Assembly: GCF_022482365.1 (NCBI RefSeq)
Contig: NZ_JAKVPE010000001.1
Location: 744,001-808,000, forward strand
DNA length: 64,000 bases
Direction: 5' to 3'
From: Limosilactobacillus sp.
GTDB lineage: Bacteria > Bacillota > Bacilli > Lactobacillales > Lactobacillaceae
The notes under the pieces are model-generated. The model did not search any database. It saw nothing but the letters and a program-made list of their open reading frames with translations, and was not told where the DNA came from. The position numbers and the translations under genes were made by a program. Positions 15,694-24,028 of the stretch are shown piece after piece (the stretch's first letter is position 1; the number at the start of each line of letters is the position of its first letter).

Positions 15694-16731
15694 TTAATCA
15701 AACTTAATCATTTTCTCCGCTCGCGGTGCCGCGGTACTGTCCCGCACTACCAGTTCAACTGGGAAGCGTCGGACCTGCTCGGCGGCGTGCTCGTCGTGAA
15801 TCTTGCTGAGCAATAGCTTGGCGGCCCCCGTTCCTAGATCCAGGATTGGCTGTCGAACCGTCGTCAGCCGCGGCGAAACGTATTCGTCCATGTAGATATC
15901 ATCATAGCCGATCACCGACAGCTGCTGTGGGACCTTAACCCCGTGCTCGGCCAGTCCCCGCAGCAGGCCAATTGCCATATCATCGTTACCGGCAAAGACC
16001 GCCGTGGCGTCACTCTTCAAAACCGCGTCCGTCGCCGCGTAGCCGCCGGGCCGGCTCAAGGGCTCGATAACGACGTCGCGTTCCTGGTCCAGGTGAATGC
16101 CATTTTTCTCCAGGGTGTCATAGAAGCCCTTCATCCGCTGGGTAAAGTTTTCGCTTTGCTGCTGCGGGCGTAAAACCACCAGGCGCTGGTGACCCAAATC
16201 AACCAGATACTGAGCGGCCAGGCTGCCCCCGCGGTAGTCATCCGTCAGGACCCGGGTCCCCCGCTGTGCGTAGTTCTTGTCAAACAGGATGTACGGGATA
16301 TCGCGACTGCCGATCAGCCGGTCAATGGTGGCCGTCGTCATCGTTACGCTGGCGATGATCAGGCCGTCAATCGACCGGGAGATCATCTGCGAGAGGTAGC
16401 TCTGCTCTAATTCCGGGTCCCGATTGGCACTGAAGATCAGCGGGATCATCTTTTCGTGCTGCGCCACCTGCTGAACCCCCTTGACGAAGGTTCCAAAGAA
16501 GGGGCTGCTGATGTCTGGCACCAGGACCCCGATCATGCTCGATGACTTGCGGAGAATTAGGCTGCGGGCGTTAAAGTCCGGCACGTAGCCATACTGATCC
16601 CGGAGCTTTAAGACCCGTTTTTGCGTCTCCTTGCTGAAACGAGCACCTTTCCCGTTCAGGATCTGCGAAACCGTGGTTACCGAAACACCGGCTAAACGTG
16701 CAATGTCGCGAATTGTTACTTTCTTCCCCAT
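15694..16731 (-). CDS. LacI-family transcriptional regulator
   Basis: A 345-residue repressor. The N-terminal helix-turn-helix (VTIRDIARLAGVSVTTVSQI) and hinge are followed by a periplasmic-binding-like effector domain (IGVLVPDISSPFFGTFVKGV; AVFAGNDDMAIGLLRGL; VIGYDDIYMDEY). It most resembles RbsR/CcpA-like sugar regulators, but no sugar operon flanks it, so its effector is unknown. The ATG at 16731 has GGGTGAG at correct spacing. Confidence 0.88.
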   Translation of the reverse strand: MGKKVTIRDIARLAGVSVTTVSQILNGKGARFSKETQKRVLKLRDQYGYVPDFNARSLILRKSSSMIGVLVPDISSPFFGTFVKGVQQVAQHEKMIPLIFSANRDPELEQSYLSQMISRSIDGLIIASVTMTTATIDRLIGSRDIPYILFDKNYAQRGTRVLTDDYRGGSLAAQYLVDLGHQRLVVLRPQQQSENFTQRMKGFYDTLEKNGIHLDQERDVVIEPLSRPGGYAATDAVLKSDATAVFAGNDDMAIGLLRGLAEHGVKVPQQLSVIGYDDIYMDEYVSPRLTTVRQPILDLGTGAAKLLLSKIHDEHAAEQVRRFPVELVVRDSTAAPRAEKMIKFD

Positions 16732-16797
16732 TTTTCGAATCTCACCCAACTTTTATTTTCTAGTAATAACTTTATATTATTCGGCGCCCCGATTCAA

Positions 16798-17406
16798 TCA
16801 ATCTTCCGGAAAAAGGTCCTGTAAAATCTGCTGACCGGTCGCTGCCTGGGCACCCCGGGTCCGGACATAGTCAACCTGGGCCAGCAAAACGGAGTATTCC
16901 CAAAGCGACGACAGGTCGTGCTCGTTAAAGTAGTGCATGGTCAATTGAATCCGGTCAAGCTCGGTCAACCGCCCCACAAAGTCATCACTGCCCTTGTATT
17001 TGCGGGTGCCGACCACCACCGGCAGATCGTGATTAAAGGAATCCTGGAGGACGTTTTGCAGGAGGTTGCCCCGCGTAATTGCCGGATGCTGATCCAAGAA
17101 CTGTTGAACCTGCCAGGTGTCGAAGTAGTGGTAGCGGTGGGCCACCTTGGTCTTTTCCGAAACGGTAAGCAGGTAGTCGGTCCCGCGCGCCGTGTAAAGA
17201 ATGCTGGCCACGCGAATTACGATCAAGCCGTTGATCTTGCCGTCCCAGTCAATGCTGATCAGCATGCAGAAGGTCGGATCCAGGCCCACCACAAAGCCGA
17301 CGTTAAAATAGTCGTCGTTGGGCAGGTTGTGAACCTCAATTAGCGTCCCCTGCTGCTTGGCAATGGCCAACTGCTCTTGGACCTGTGCCTGGGTCATTTG
17401 TTCCAC
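16798..17406 (-). CDS. conserved protein of unknown function
   Basis: A 202-residue soluble protein with no signal peptide. It has a beta-rich N-terminal part (VGFVVGLDPTFCMLISIDWD, then GKINGLIVIRVASI, a pattern reminiscent of small Sm/SH3-like barrels) and a helical, His- and Gln-rich C-terminal half. No catalytic motif was recognised. The GTG at 17406 with AAGGATGAT is the likely start; an ATG three codons in is possible. It stands alone between the LacI regulator and the deoxynucleoside kinase. Confidence 0.65.
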   Translation of the reverse strand: MEQMTQAQVQEQLAIAKQQGTLIEVHNLPNDDYFNVGFVVGLDPTFCMLISIDWDGKINGLIVIRVASILYTARGTDYLLTVSEKTKVAHRYHYFDTWQVQQFLDQHPAITRGNLLQNVLQDSFNHDLPVVVGTRKYKGSDDFVGRLTELDRIQLTMHYFNEHDLSSLWEYSVLLAQVDYVRTRGAQAATGQQILQDLFPED

Positions 17407-17586
17407 GAATTATCATCCTTACTTTTTAGAGATTTGCTGTTTTTATTTTATTCTTGAACGGGCCGGACCACAACTAATTTAATTTCATCCCCATTTTCTA
17501 CTAAATCTAGCAAAATTAATTGTGGGCATCCACAACATTTTGTAGTAAGATGGTTTTTGTGTTATTAAAAGTAAAGAGGGGCCATC

Positions 17587-18219
17587 ATGGTGATTATTAC
17601 AGCAGGAATGATCGGTGTCGGCAAAACAACTCTGACGGGAAAGATCGCCGAACACCTTCACACTAAAGCATTTTTTGAACCAGTCGGTAACAATCCCGTC
17701 TTGCCGCTGTACTACAAGGATCCCAAGCAATACGGATTCTTGCTGCAAATTTACTTTCTCAACAAGCGCTTCTCGATGATCAAGCAGGCCTTATCGGACG
17801 ACAACAACGTCTTGGACCGGTCGATCTACGAGGACGCGCTGTTCACCCGCGAAAACAACGCAGAAGGCAACATCTCGGATACGGAGCTCGAGGTTTACCT
17901 CAAGCTGCTCGACAACATGATGAAGGATCTTCGGCAGCTGCCGAAGAAGGCACCAGATCTGATGGTGTACTCCGAGACTGCCTTCGATACCATCCTCTAC
18001 CGGATCAAGAAGCGGGGCCGTGACTACGAACAAATCGATCACAATCCCGAGTTGAAGGACTACTACTACAAGATGTGGAGTGCCTACAAGCAGTGGTACC
18101 AGGACTACGATGCCAGTCCAAAGATGAAGATCGACTTGGATACCTACAACCTGGAGGATCCGCAGAACGTGCAAACCGTCCTCAATATGATTGACGACCG
18201 GTTAAAAGAGATTCGCTAA
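17587..18219 (+). CDS. deoxynucleoside kinase (dAdo/dGuo kinase family)
   Basis: A 210-residue salvage kinase that phosphorylates deoxyribonucleosides with NTP. It has a P-loop GMIGVGKTTL at 7-16, the LDRSIYED motif (DRS) near 76-83 and a lid region RIKKRGRDYE. Lactobacilli depend on such kinases for dNTP salvage. AGAGGGG precedes the ATG. It is a single gene closed by a terminator. Confidence 0.92.
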   Translation: MVIITAGMIGVGKTTLTGKIAEHLHTKAFFEPVGNNPVLPLYYKDPKQYGFLLQIYFLNKRFSMIKQALSDDNNVLDRSIYEDALFTRENNAEGNISDTELEVYLKLLDNMMKDLRQLPKKAPDLMVYSETAFDTILYRIKKRGRDYEQIDHNPELKDYYYKMWSAYKQWYQDYDASPKMKIDLDTYNLEDPQNVQTVLNMIDDRLKEIR

Positions 18220-18226
18220 GCACTAT

Positions 18227-18260
18227 TCTAAGAGGCTGAGCCCGTGTGGCTCGGCCTTTT
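18227..18260 (+). terminator. terminator after the deoxynucleoside kinase gene
   Basis: AGGCTGAGCC pairs with GGCTCGGCCT and is followed by TTTTACTTT. It abuts the 3' end of the converging gene. Confidence 0.8.
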
Positions 18261-19386
18261 ACTTTAAAATTAAGCGGCGGACAATCTCGATCAGACCCGC
18301 CGAACCGGCCCCGCCAATGATGGAGGCCAAAGGTGAGAAGGCATAGCGCTGATGATGGTGCTGGGTTGGACGATGAAGCGAATCGGCCGTAGCGGTCTCA
18401 TCACTGGGCGCACTCGTTTGAAGAGTTGGCTGATGAAGGGTCGGGCGATCATGGTGTGGCTTTGGACTGGGGCTATCATACTTAGTCAGCCGGTAAGCGG
18501 CAATGAGATGGTTCAGTTTCTGTTCGTACTGGGGGTCGGTAGCGTAGCGGCCCTGCAAGGCATGGGTGGCCTGGCGGTAGGTGGTGGCGTTTTGCCGGTG
18601 GACGTTGCGGTACAGTGGCGCCGCCAGGGTCTGGGCGTAGTCGCGGAGTGCCTGAACATCACTTTGGTAGCGACGGAAATTGTCCCGGACAGTCAGGCGC
18701 TGGCCGCCCAGGTACTCGGTCGTCGGCTGGCTGGTCGCCGCCCCGGCAAAATAGCCCTTAACCCCAAAGAGGTTGTGAAATGGTGCCCGGGCCAGCTTAC
18801 TGCTTCCCCAGTTGCTCTCAAGGGCCGCCTGAGCAATGATCACCGACGGGTACAGGTCGTATTCCTGTCCGATGTCCTGGGCGAGCCCGGCCAGGTGTCT
18901 GATGAAGGCCCGTTGATCCGGAGTCGGCGTCTGTTCGGCCACCTCCGCCTCGTCTGCTTGATCCGCCGCAGCTTCCTGCTCTGGAGCGGTCTGCGAGTTG
19001 GCCGGCGTGGTCCCGGTGTCCTCCTTGGCAGCGGCCTGACTGGTCTCTTCCTCAGCTTGGCGCGCTCGCTGACCTTGTTGCCAGCCCCGCTGGTAGGCAA
19101 TTGCAGCCACCTGACCGCTCGGCCGCTCCCAGTGCCCCTGCTGACCATCACGCACCCCCTCTTGGAAGGCCTGCCGGTAGATCAGGCTCTGAGCGCTAAA
19201 GGCTTTGAGAAAAGCCGCAGCGTAGTCCTCGCCCTGCTCCTGGACCGCCTGTTCGTCCACCGGCTGCTGGTCAATGATTCGCTGAATGGCCTCCTGATTT
19301 GGATCTGCCTGGACGCTTGCCAGGGCAGTTCCCGGATTGTTCAGTGCAAGAAGTGCGACGGTACTTAACAAAATGATTTTCTTCAT
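18259..19386 (-). CDS. secreted N-acetylglucosaminidase (GH73-type murein hydrolase)
   Basis: A 375-residue protein with an N-terminal signal peptide (KIILLSTVALLALNNPGTALA). A Gln/Glu/Ala-rich linker (about 30-150) is followed by a glucosaminidase domain (about 155-300) with the catalytic Glu in QAALESNWGSSKLA and FGVKGYF. The end is a His/Pro-rich stretch and a last hydrophobic segment (ASIIGGAGSAGLIEIVRRLI). No LPxTG or repeated cell-wall binding module is seen, so anchoring may be through that tail. It cuts glycan strands during growth or separation. Confidence 0.88.
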   Translation of the reverse strand: MKKIILLSTVALLALNNPGTALASVQADPNQEAIQRIIDQQPVDEQAVQEQGEDYAAAFLKAFSAQSLIYRQAFQEGVRDGQQGHWERPSGQVAAIAYQRGWQQGQRARQAEEETSQAAAKEDTGTTPANSQTAPEQEAAADQADEAEVAEQTPTPDQRAFIRHLAGLAQDIGQEYDLYPSVIIAQAALESNWGSSKLARAPFHNLFGVKGYFAGAATSQPTTEYLGGQRLTVRDNFRRYQSDVQALRDYAQTLAAPLYRNVHRQNATTYRQATHALQGRYATDPQYEQKLNHLIAAYRLTKYDSPSPKPHHDRPTLHQPTLQTSAPSDETATADSLHRPTQHHHQRYAFSPLASIIGGAGSAGLIEIVRRLILK

Positions 19387-19461
19387 GAGATCTTCCTCCG
19401 TAATTTTTTAGTCCCTAATTATTAAGTACGGAGAAAAACGCCAAATGTATTTTTAAAATGC

Positions 19462-19505
19462 AAAAAAGGGATTGAAAATTCCAAAATAATTTTCAATCCC
19501 TTTTA
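19462..19505 (-). terminator. terminator after the L,D-transpeptidase gene
   Basis: AAAAGGGATTGAAAATT pairs with AATTTTCAATCCCTTTT. It is T-rich on both strands. Confidence 0.85.
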
Positions 19506-19508
19506 TTC

Positions 19509-20912
19509 TTAGTAAACAATCACCGGTTCGTTGACCTGCATTGCGTGATAAGCCGTACCGGCATCGCTCGGGTGCATATTGGCACAACCGTGCGAGCCAC
19601 CAGTTGAGGCACTGCCGCTGCTCAGGTAAGCGGTCTTAGACCAGTTCTTCCGCCAGCTGGCGTCGTGGAAGCCGCAGCCAGTGTTGGTGAACTGTGACCA
19701 GTACTGAACCTTGCTGGAGTACTTTGAACCATCATCGTTGGTCCCACGCAAGGTCGACGGCGACTGCTGGTACATGATATACCAAACACCCTTTGGCGTC
19801 CGGTCGCCCGGCGTGTTGGAGCCCGTGACCACGTCGGCATCGAAGACACACTTGCCGTCCCGGTAGAACCAGGCGTGCTGGTCGGTAATTGACAGCTCAG
19901 CGTAGGTGCCGCCGATCCCGTCGTTACTGGTAACATTGTAGCCAGTCCCACGGGTATTGTAACCAATGCCGTAAATGTCCTGTTCGGCGCTGACCTCCTT
20001 CTTGCCGGTTGCAATCGCCTGGGCCAGGGTCTGACCGGCCTTTTCGGCGCTGATCTTCCAGCCGTAGGTCCCCTTGTTGTTCGTGGTAATCACGTTGCCG
20101 GCATGGGTCTTGAACTTAAATTTCCGGCCGAGGGTCGCTTGCTTCTTATTGATCTTCTTGATCTCGCTGTTGACCGCCGTCGTGTCAAAGTGGTACTTGC
20201 CGTTCTGATAGGTCGCCCGGGAAATAATCTGGTTAGTGCCGAGCTTGTAGGTCTTGTCTTCCACCTTGTAGGTAACGGTCTTGTTGAGCAGCTTTTGCAA
20301 CTGCTTCTTTTCGTTCTGAACCGTCCGACTCGAGGTCGAGAGCGGTTGGTGGCGCTGCGTGGTCAGGTGCATCGTCCCGTTGGTCGACTCCCGGTTGAAT
20401 TGACGAAGCAGTGCTGCTCGGTCATACTGGGTCCCCTTCTTGGCGGCAACCAGCTTGACCTTGCCGTTAACCAGCTGGGCATATGCATCCCGGGCCGGTT
20501 GCCGGTGTTGGTTGAGAATCGTTAGCTGATTTTCAACCGCCTGCCGCTTGGCCGTCAGCTGCTCGTCCACGGCCCCACTAGCCTTTACTTCCAGGTTTTG
20601 CTGCTTGCCAGACGGGAAAAAGGTGTGCTGCTTTTTCAGTGCCTGATCAAACTTTGCCCGGTCGCTGCTGGTGATCCCCGAATTCGTCGCCTGACCGCTG
20701 TAGATCAGTTTGCCATTGAGGTACACCTTGTTGGCCCGTTGAGTCTTTTTCACCTTCGTGTAGGCCTGTTGGGCGGTTAAGCCGCCAACTCGCACCCCAT
20801 TAATCGTTGTGTTGCGGTTAAAATGGGTATGCTGGTGCCATGCCATCCCACCGATCAAAACGATCAGCAGGGCCACAACACCCGTAATTAAGTACTTAAG
20901 TCGTAACTGCAT
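19509..20912 (-). CDS. L,D-transpeptidase (YkuD family) with PG-binding repeats
   Basis: A 467-residue membrane-anchored wall enzyme. It has an N-terminal helix (LKYLITGVVALLIVLIGGMA), a long extracytoplasmic region with PG_binding_4-type repeats (NGVRVGGLTAQQAYTKVK), and a C-terminal YkuD domain with the catalytic motif SHGCANMHPSDA (His and Cys) and ADVVTGSNTPGDRTPKGVW. It forms 3-3 cross-links or attaches proteins to peptidoglycan. The start at 20912 follows GAGGAG by ten bases; a longer frame lacks a good site. TATAAT sits about 50 bases upstream. Confidence 0.9.
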   Translation of the reverse strand: MQLRLKYLITGVVALLIVLIGGMAWHQHTHFNRNTTINGVRVGGLTAQQAYTKVKKTQRANKVYLNGKLIYSGQATNSGITSSDRAKFDQALKKQHTFFPSGKQQNLEVKASGAVDEQLTAKRQAVENQLTILNQHRQPARDAYAQLVNGKVKLVAAKKGTQYDRAALLRQFNRESTNGTMHLTTQRHQPLSTSSRTVQNEKKQLQKLLNKTVTYKVEDKTYKLGTNQIISRATYQNGKYHFDTTAVNSEIKKINKKQATLGRKFKFKTHAGNVITTNNKGTYGWKISAEKAGQTLAQAIATGKKEVSAEQDIYGIGYNTRGTGYNVTSNDGIGGTYAELSITDQHAWFYRDGKCVFDADVVTGSNTPGDRTPKGVWYIMYQQSPSTLRGTNDDGSKYSSKVQYWSQFTNTGCGFHDASWRKNWSKTAYLSSGSASTGGSHGCANMHPSDAGTAYHAMQVNEPVIVY

Positions 20913-21004
20913 GCGCTGATTACTCCTCATCATTTAATATTGATTCTAGACGTCATTATACTAGCTTCTGTTAAATTTACCAGATCAGCGCCTACCTAAA
21001 TGAA

Positions 21005-21035
21005 CGAGGCCGGGAGAAAGATTCCTCCCAGCCTC
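21005..21035 (-). terminator. terminator after the usp gene
   Basis: GAGGCTGGGAG pairs with CTCCCGGCCTC on the minus strand. The T-run is weak. Confidence 0.55.
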
Positions 21036-21043
21036 TCCCTTTA

Positions 21044-21541
21044 TTAAATCTCAGGATAACTGTTTTCTTTGATGTCTAATTTCTTGTTCTTCATGTCGGT
21101 CTTAACAACCGTCACGTCACAAGGTGCTTCACGAATCGTGTAGGACGCGGTCGAGCCAACAATTAACCGACCAACCACGTTCAGCCCGGTCGCCCCAATC
21201 ACGATCAGGTCGATGCCATGCTCGCTCGGGTAGTGCTCAGCCAGTTCCAGCTTGGCGTTGCCAATTGAAACTTCGGTAGTAACGTTTTTAATGCCGGCGT
21301 TTTCGGCCTTGGTCCGGTATGCACCGAGCCGCTTCTTCATCTCTTCAACGGCGGATTCGTAGATGCTGTGGTCAACAAAGCCGTAACCACTCGGTCCAGT
21401 GGTTGGGTAGCGTTCACCGTTGATGACGCTCAGTAAGAAGAGCTGAGCGTGATTCTGCAGGGCAAGTTCAACTGCCTTGTTGAAGGCCATGTCTGATTGT
21501 TTGGACCCATCGATCCCAACTAAAATCTTTTGGTAACTCAT
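21044..21541 (-). CDS. universal stress protein, UspA family
   Basis: A 165-residue protein of the Usp fold: N-terminal strand KILVGIDGSKQSD, then VIGATGLNVVGRLIVGSTAS, the G-2x-G-9x-G-S/T ATP-binding loop, near residues 125-145. The C-terminal tail is longer than usual and Lys-rich. Such proteins bind ATP and help in stress survival. TTGGAGGTG precedes the ATG. It is probably transcribed alone. Confidence 0.9.
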   Translation of the reverse strand: MSYQKILVGIDGSKQSDMAFNKAVELALQNHAQLFLLSVINGERYPTTGPSGYGFVDHSIYESAVEEMKKRLGAYRTKAENAGIKNVTTEVSIGNAKLELAEHYPSEHGIDLIVIGATGLNVVGRLIVGSTASYTIREAPCDVTVVKTDMKNKKLDIKENSYPEI

Positions 21542-21617
21542 AAAAACACCTCCAAAAACTGCTTCTTGCTACAACCTTATTTTACCACAAAGTTGTCTAG
21601 TTTCTGGGCGATTATGA

Positions 21618-23018
21618 TTAATCCGTGACCAGGTTGTTAATTGCCTCCATGTAAATAGCCATCGAGCGGATCAGATCATCAACTGGCTGGTACTCGTTAG
21701 CCTGGTGCATCGTGTTTGGCGTCTGCGGCATCAATGCCCCAAAGGCCACGCCCCGCTCCATCAGCCGGCCATAGGTTCCGCCACCGACAACTTCCGGCTT
21801 GGCATCCTTATCGCCGCTTTGGTGAATGTAGGCGTCCATCAGCGTCTTGACGATCGGGTCGCTTGGGTCAACGTAGTGCGGCTTCTGGGACGGACCCTGC
21901 TTAACCGCAATCCCCAGTGGATCCGCCACCTTCTTGACCGTGGCTTCCAATTCATCCGGACCAATGCCCTTTGGGAAGCGGAAGTTCATGTCAATGTCGC
22001 CACCATTTTCGGCGTCGAAGTTAAGGATTCCGGCGTTCATGGTCAATTCACCCATCACCGGATCGGTGTAGGCACCGTCAAAGCCCTTCATCCGGGTGTC
22101 CAGGTGCAGGTATTTGGCCAGGAAGTGAATGAAGCTCTTGGCCCCGGCCGCAAAGTCGTATTGGTCCAGGAAGGTGGCCAGATAGGTCCCGGCGTTAATG
22201 CCCTGCTCAGGCTCCATCCCGTGAGCCGCCTTACCGATCACGGTCAGCTTCAGGCCATCAGCCGTTGGTTCGGCCTCCCCCTGGATCGGGTTCTCGTCCA
22301 CGAACTGCTCAAAGGCCGCCTGGACTTGACCAGCGTCCGGTACGACAACTTCGGCAACGGCCTCCCGCGGCACCATGTTGAAGCGCAGGCCGGAATGGAA
22401 GCTCTTCAAAACGTAGTCCTCGCCATTGGTAGCCGGCACGCTGAGCTTCAGTGAAACTTGGCCCTTTTCACCATTGATGACCGGGAATTCGGCATCCGGC
22501 GAGAAGCCCAGGGTTGGGGCCGGTTCCACTTCAAAGTAGCGGTGCATCCCCGTCCAGTCACTTTCTTCGTCGGTACCAACGATGAAGCGAACACGCTTGT
22601 TAAAGGCCACGCCCTGGTCCTTCAGGTACTTGAGGGCGTAGTAGGCAGCCATGCCGGGACCCTTGTCATCGGAAGCGCCCCGTCCGTACAGATTGCCATC
22701 CTTGATGACCGGTTCAAAGGGGTCGGTATCCCAACCCTTGCCCGCTGGCATCACGTCGAGGTGGGCCAGGATTGCCAGGGTTTCGTCACCCTCGCCCCAC
22801 TCGGCGTAACCGACGACGTTGTCAATGTTCTTGGTCCGGAAGCCGTCCTGTTCGGCCATTTCCAAGAAGGCCGCCAGTGCTTGGGACGGGCCAGGACCCA
22901 GTGGGTACTCGTCCGTGGCCGCACTGTCATCGCGGACACTCTTGATTCTCATCAGGGCCATTAAGTCTTCCAGATAATTTTGCTTCTGGCTCTCGGCGGC
23001 CGCTAACCAATCTGTCAT
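21618..23018 (-). CDS. pepV: dipeptidase PepV (M20 metallopeptidase)
   Basis: A 466-residue zinc dipeptidase that finishes peptide breakdown in the cytoplasm. Landmarks are AHLDVMPAGKGWDTDPF (zinc His and catalytic Asp), GRGASDDKGP (bridging Asp), GTDEESDWTG (catalytic and zinc Glu) and the C-terminal GGGTYGRLM. The length is that of lactobacillal PepV. GGAGG precedes the ATG. It stands alone, back to back with nnrD. Confidence 0.95.
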   Translation of the reverse strand: MTDWLAAAESQKQNYLEDLMALMRIKSVRDDSAATDEYPLGPGPSQALAAFLEMAEQDGFRTKNIDNVVGYAEWGEGDETLAILAHLDVMPAGKGWDTDPFEPVIKDGNLYGRGASDDKGPGMAAYYALKYLKDQGVAFNKRVRFIVGTDEESDWTGMHRYFEVEPAPTLGFSPDAEFPVINGEKGQVSLKLSVPATNGEDYVLKSFHSGLRFNMVPREAVAEVVVPDAGQVQAAFEQFVDENPIQGEAEPTADGLKLTVIGKAAHGMEPEQGINAGTYLATFLDQYDFAAGAKSFIHFLAKYLHLDTRMKGFDGAYTDPVMGELTMNAGILNFDAENGGDIDMNFRFPKGIGPDELEATVKKVADPLGIAVKQGPSQKPHYVDPSDPIVKTLMDAYIHQSGDKDAKPEVVGGGTYGRLMERGVAFGALMPQTPNTMHQANEYQPVDDLIRSMAIYMEAINNLVTD

Positions 23019-23117
23019 TTGAATTCCTCCAATTCATCATTTCAATTCAATTCGGCTAAAATAATGATACCATTAAAGTGTAGGACTTAACATTGAAATC
23101 ATTTAGGAAGTGTCAAT

Positions 23118-23978
23118 ATGGAAGAATTAACCGAACAAATTTTGCACGATGTCATCAAGCCACGACCCGCGCATAGCTTCAAGGGCACCTTCGGCAAGGT
23201 GACCCTGGTTGGTGGCAACCGCAACTTCGGGGGCGCCATCATCATGGCCTCGACGGCGGCGGTTTGCGCCGGCGCCGGCCTGGTCACGACCTGCACCGAC
23301 GCCAGCAATTCCGGTGCCCTGCATTCCCAGCTCCCCGAGGCCATGTTTGCCGACTTCACGGACGACGAGCAGGTGGCCAGCCTGGTCGCTGCGGCCACGA
23401 CGGTCGTAGTTGGTCCCGGCCTTGGCGATGATGAACAAAGCCTCCATATCCTTAAAAACGTCTTTGCCCACACCAATGCCGAGCAAAACGTGGTGATCGA
23501 TGGTTCCGCCATCACCCTGATGGCCCGGGAAAAGTTGGCGGCGCCACAAGGGAATATTATTTACACCCCGCACGAGATGGAATGGCAGCGCCTCTCTGGG
23601 ATCAAGATCGCCGACCAAACCGAGGAGGCCAACCGGGCGGCTCGGGAAAAGCTCAACGCCACCGTCGTATTGAAGAAGCACCACACCGAGATCTACACGA
23701 AAGATAAGGTCTACCAGCTGACCATCGGCACCCCGGCCCAGGCTGTCGGGGGAATGGGTGACACCCTGGCCGGGATGGTCGGGGGCTTCACGGCCGAATT
23801 CCACCAGCACCCGCTCCAGGCCGCACTGGCCGCCGTCTACGCCCACAGCGCCGTTGCCGAAAAGATCGCTGAGGATCAGTACATCGTCCTTCCTCACCAG
23901 ATCAGCCGCGCCTTGCCATCCTTCATGAAAGAAATGGCTGAGGCCGAGGACGATCACCACATCGGTTTTCTAGGCTAA
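23118..23978 (+). CDS. nnrD: ADP-dependent NAD(P)H-hydrate dehydratase
   Basis: A 286-residue ribokinase-fold repair enzyme that returns damaged NAD(P)HX to NAD(P)H. Typical segments are HSFKGTFGKVTLVGGNRNFG, VVGPGLGDDEQS, YTPHEMEWQRLSG and GGMGDTLAGMVGGF (anion hole and base Asp). The YjeF N-terminal epimerase domain is absent, as in stand-alone NnrD of lactobacilli. AGGAAG precedes the ATG. A terminator follows. Confidence 0.93.
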   Translation: MEELTEQILHDVIKPRPAHSFKGTFGKVTLVGGNRNFGGAIIMASTAAVCAGAGLVTTCTDASNSGALHSQLPEAMFADFTDDEQVASLVAAATTVVVGPGLGDDEQSLHILKNVFAHTNAEQNVVIDGSAITLMAREKLAAPQGNIIYTPHEMEWQRLSGIKIADQTEEANRAAREKLNATVVLKKHHTEIYTKDKVYQLTIGTPAQAVGGMGDTLAGMVGGFTAEFHQHPLQAALAAVYAHSAVAEKIAEDQYIVLPHQISRALPSFMKEMAEAEDDHHIGFLG

Positions 23979-23983
23979 CTAAC

Positions 23984-24024
23984 AAAAGCGTTCTGACCGC
24001 CGCAAAGGCAATCAGAACGCTTTT
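23984..24024. terminator. bidirectional terminator between nnrD and the flippase gene
   Basis: AAAAGCGTTCTGA pairs with TCAGAACGCTTTT. It serves two converging genes. Confidence 0.85.
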
Positions 24025-24028
24025 AATT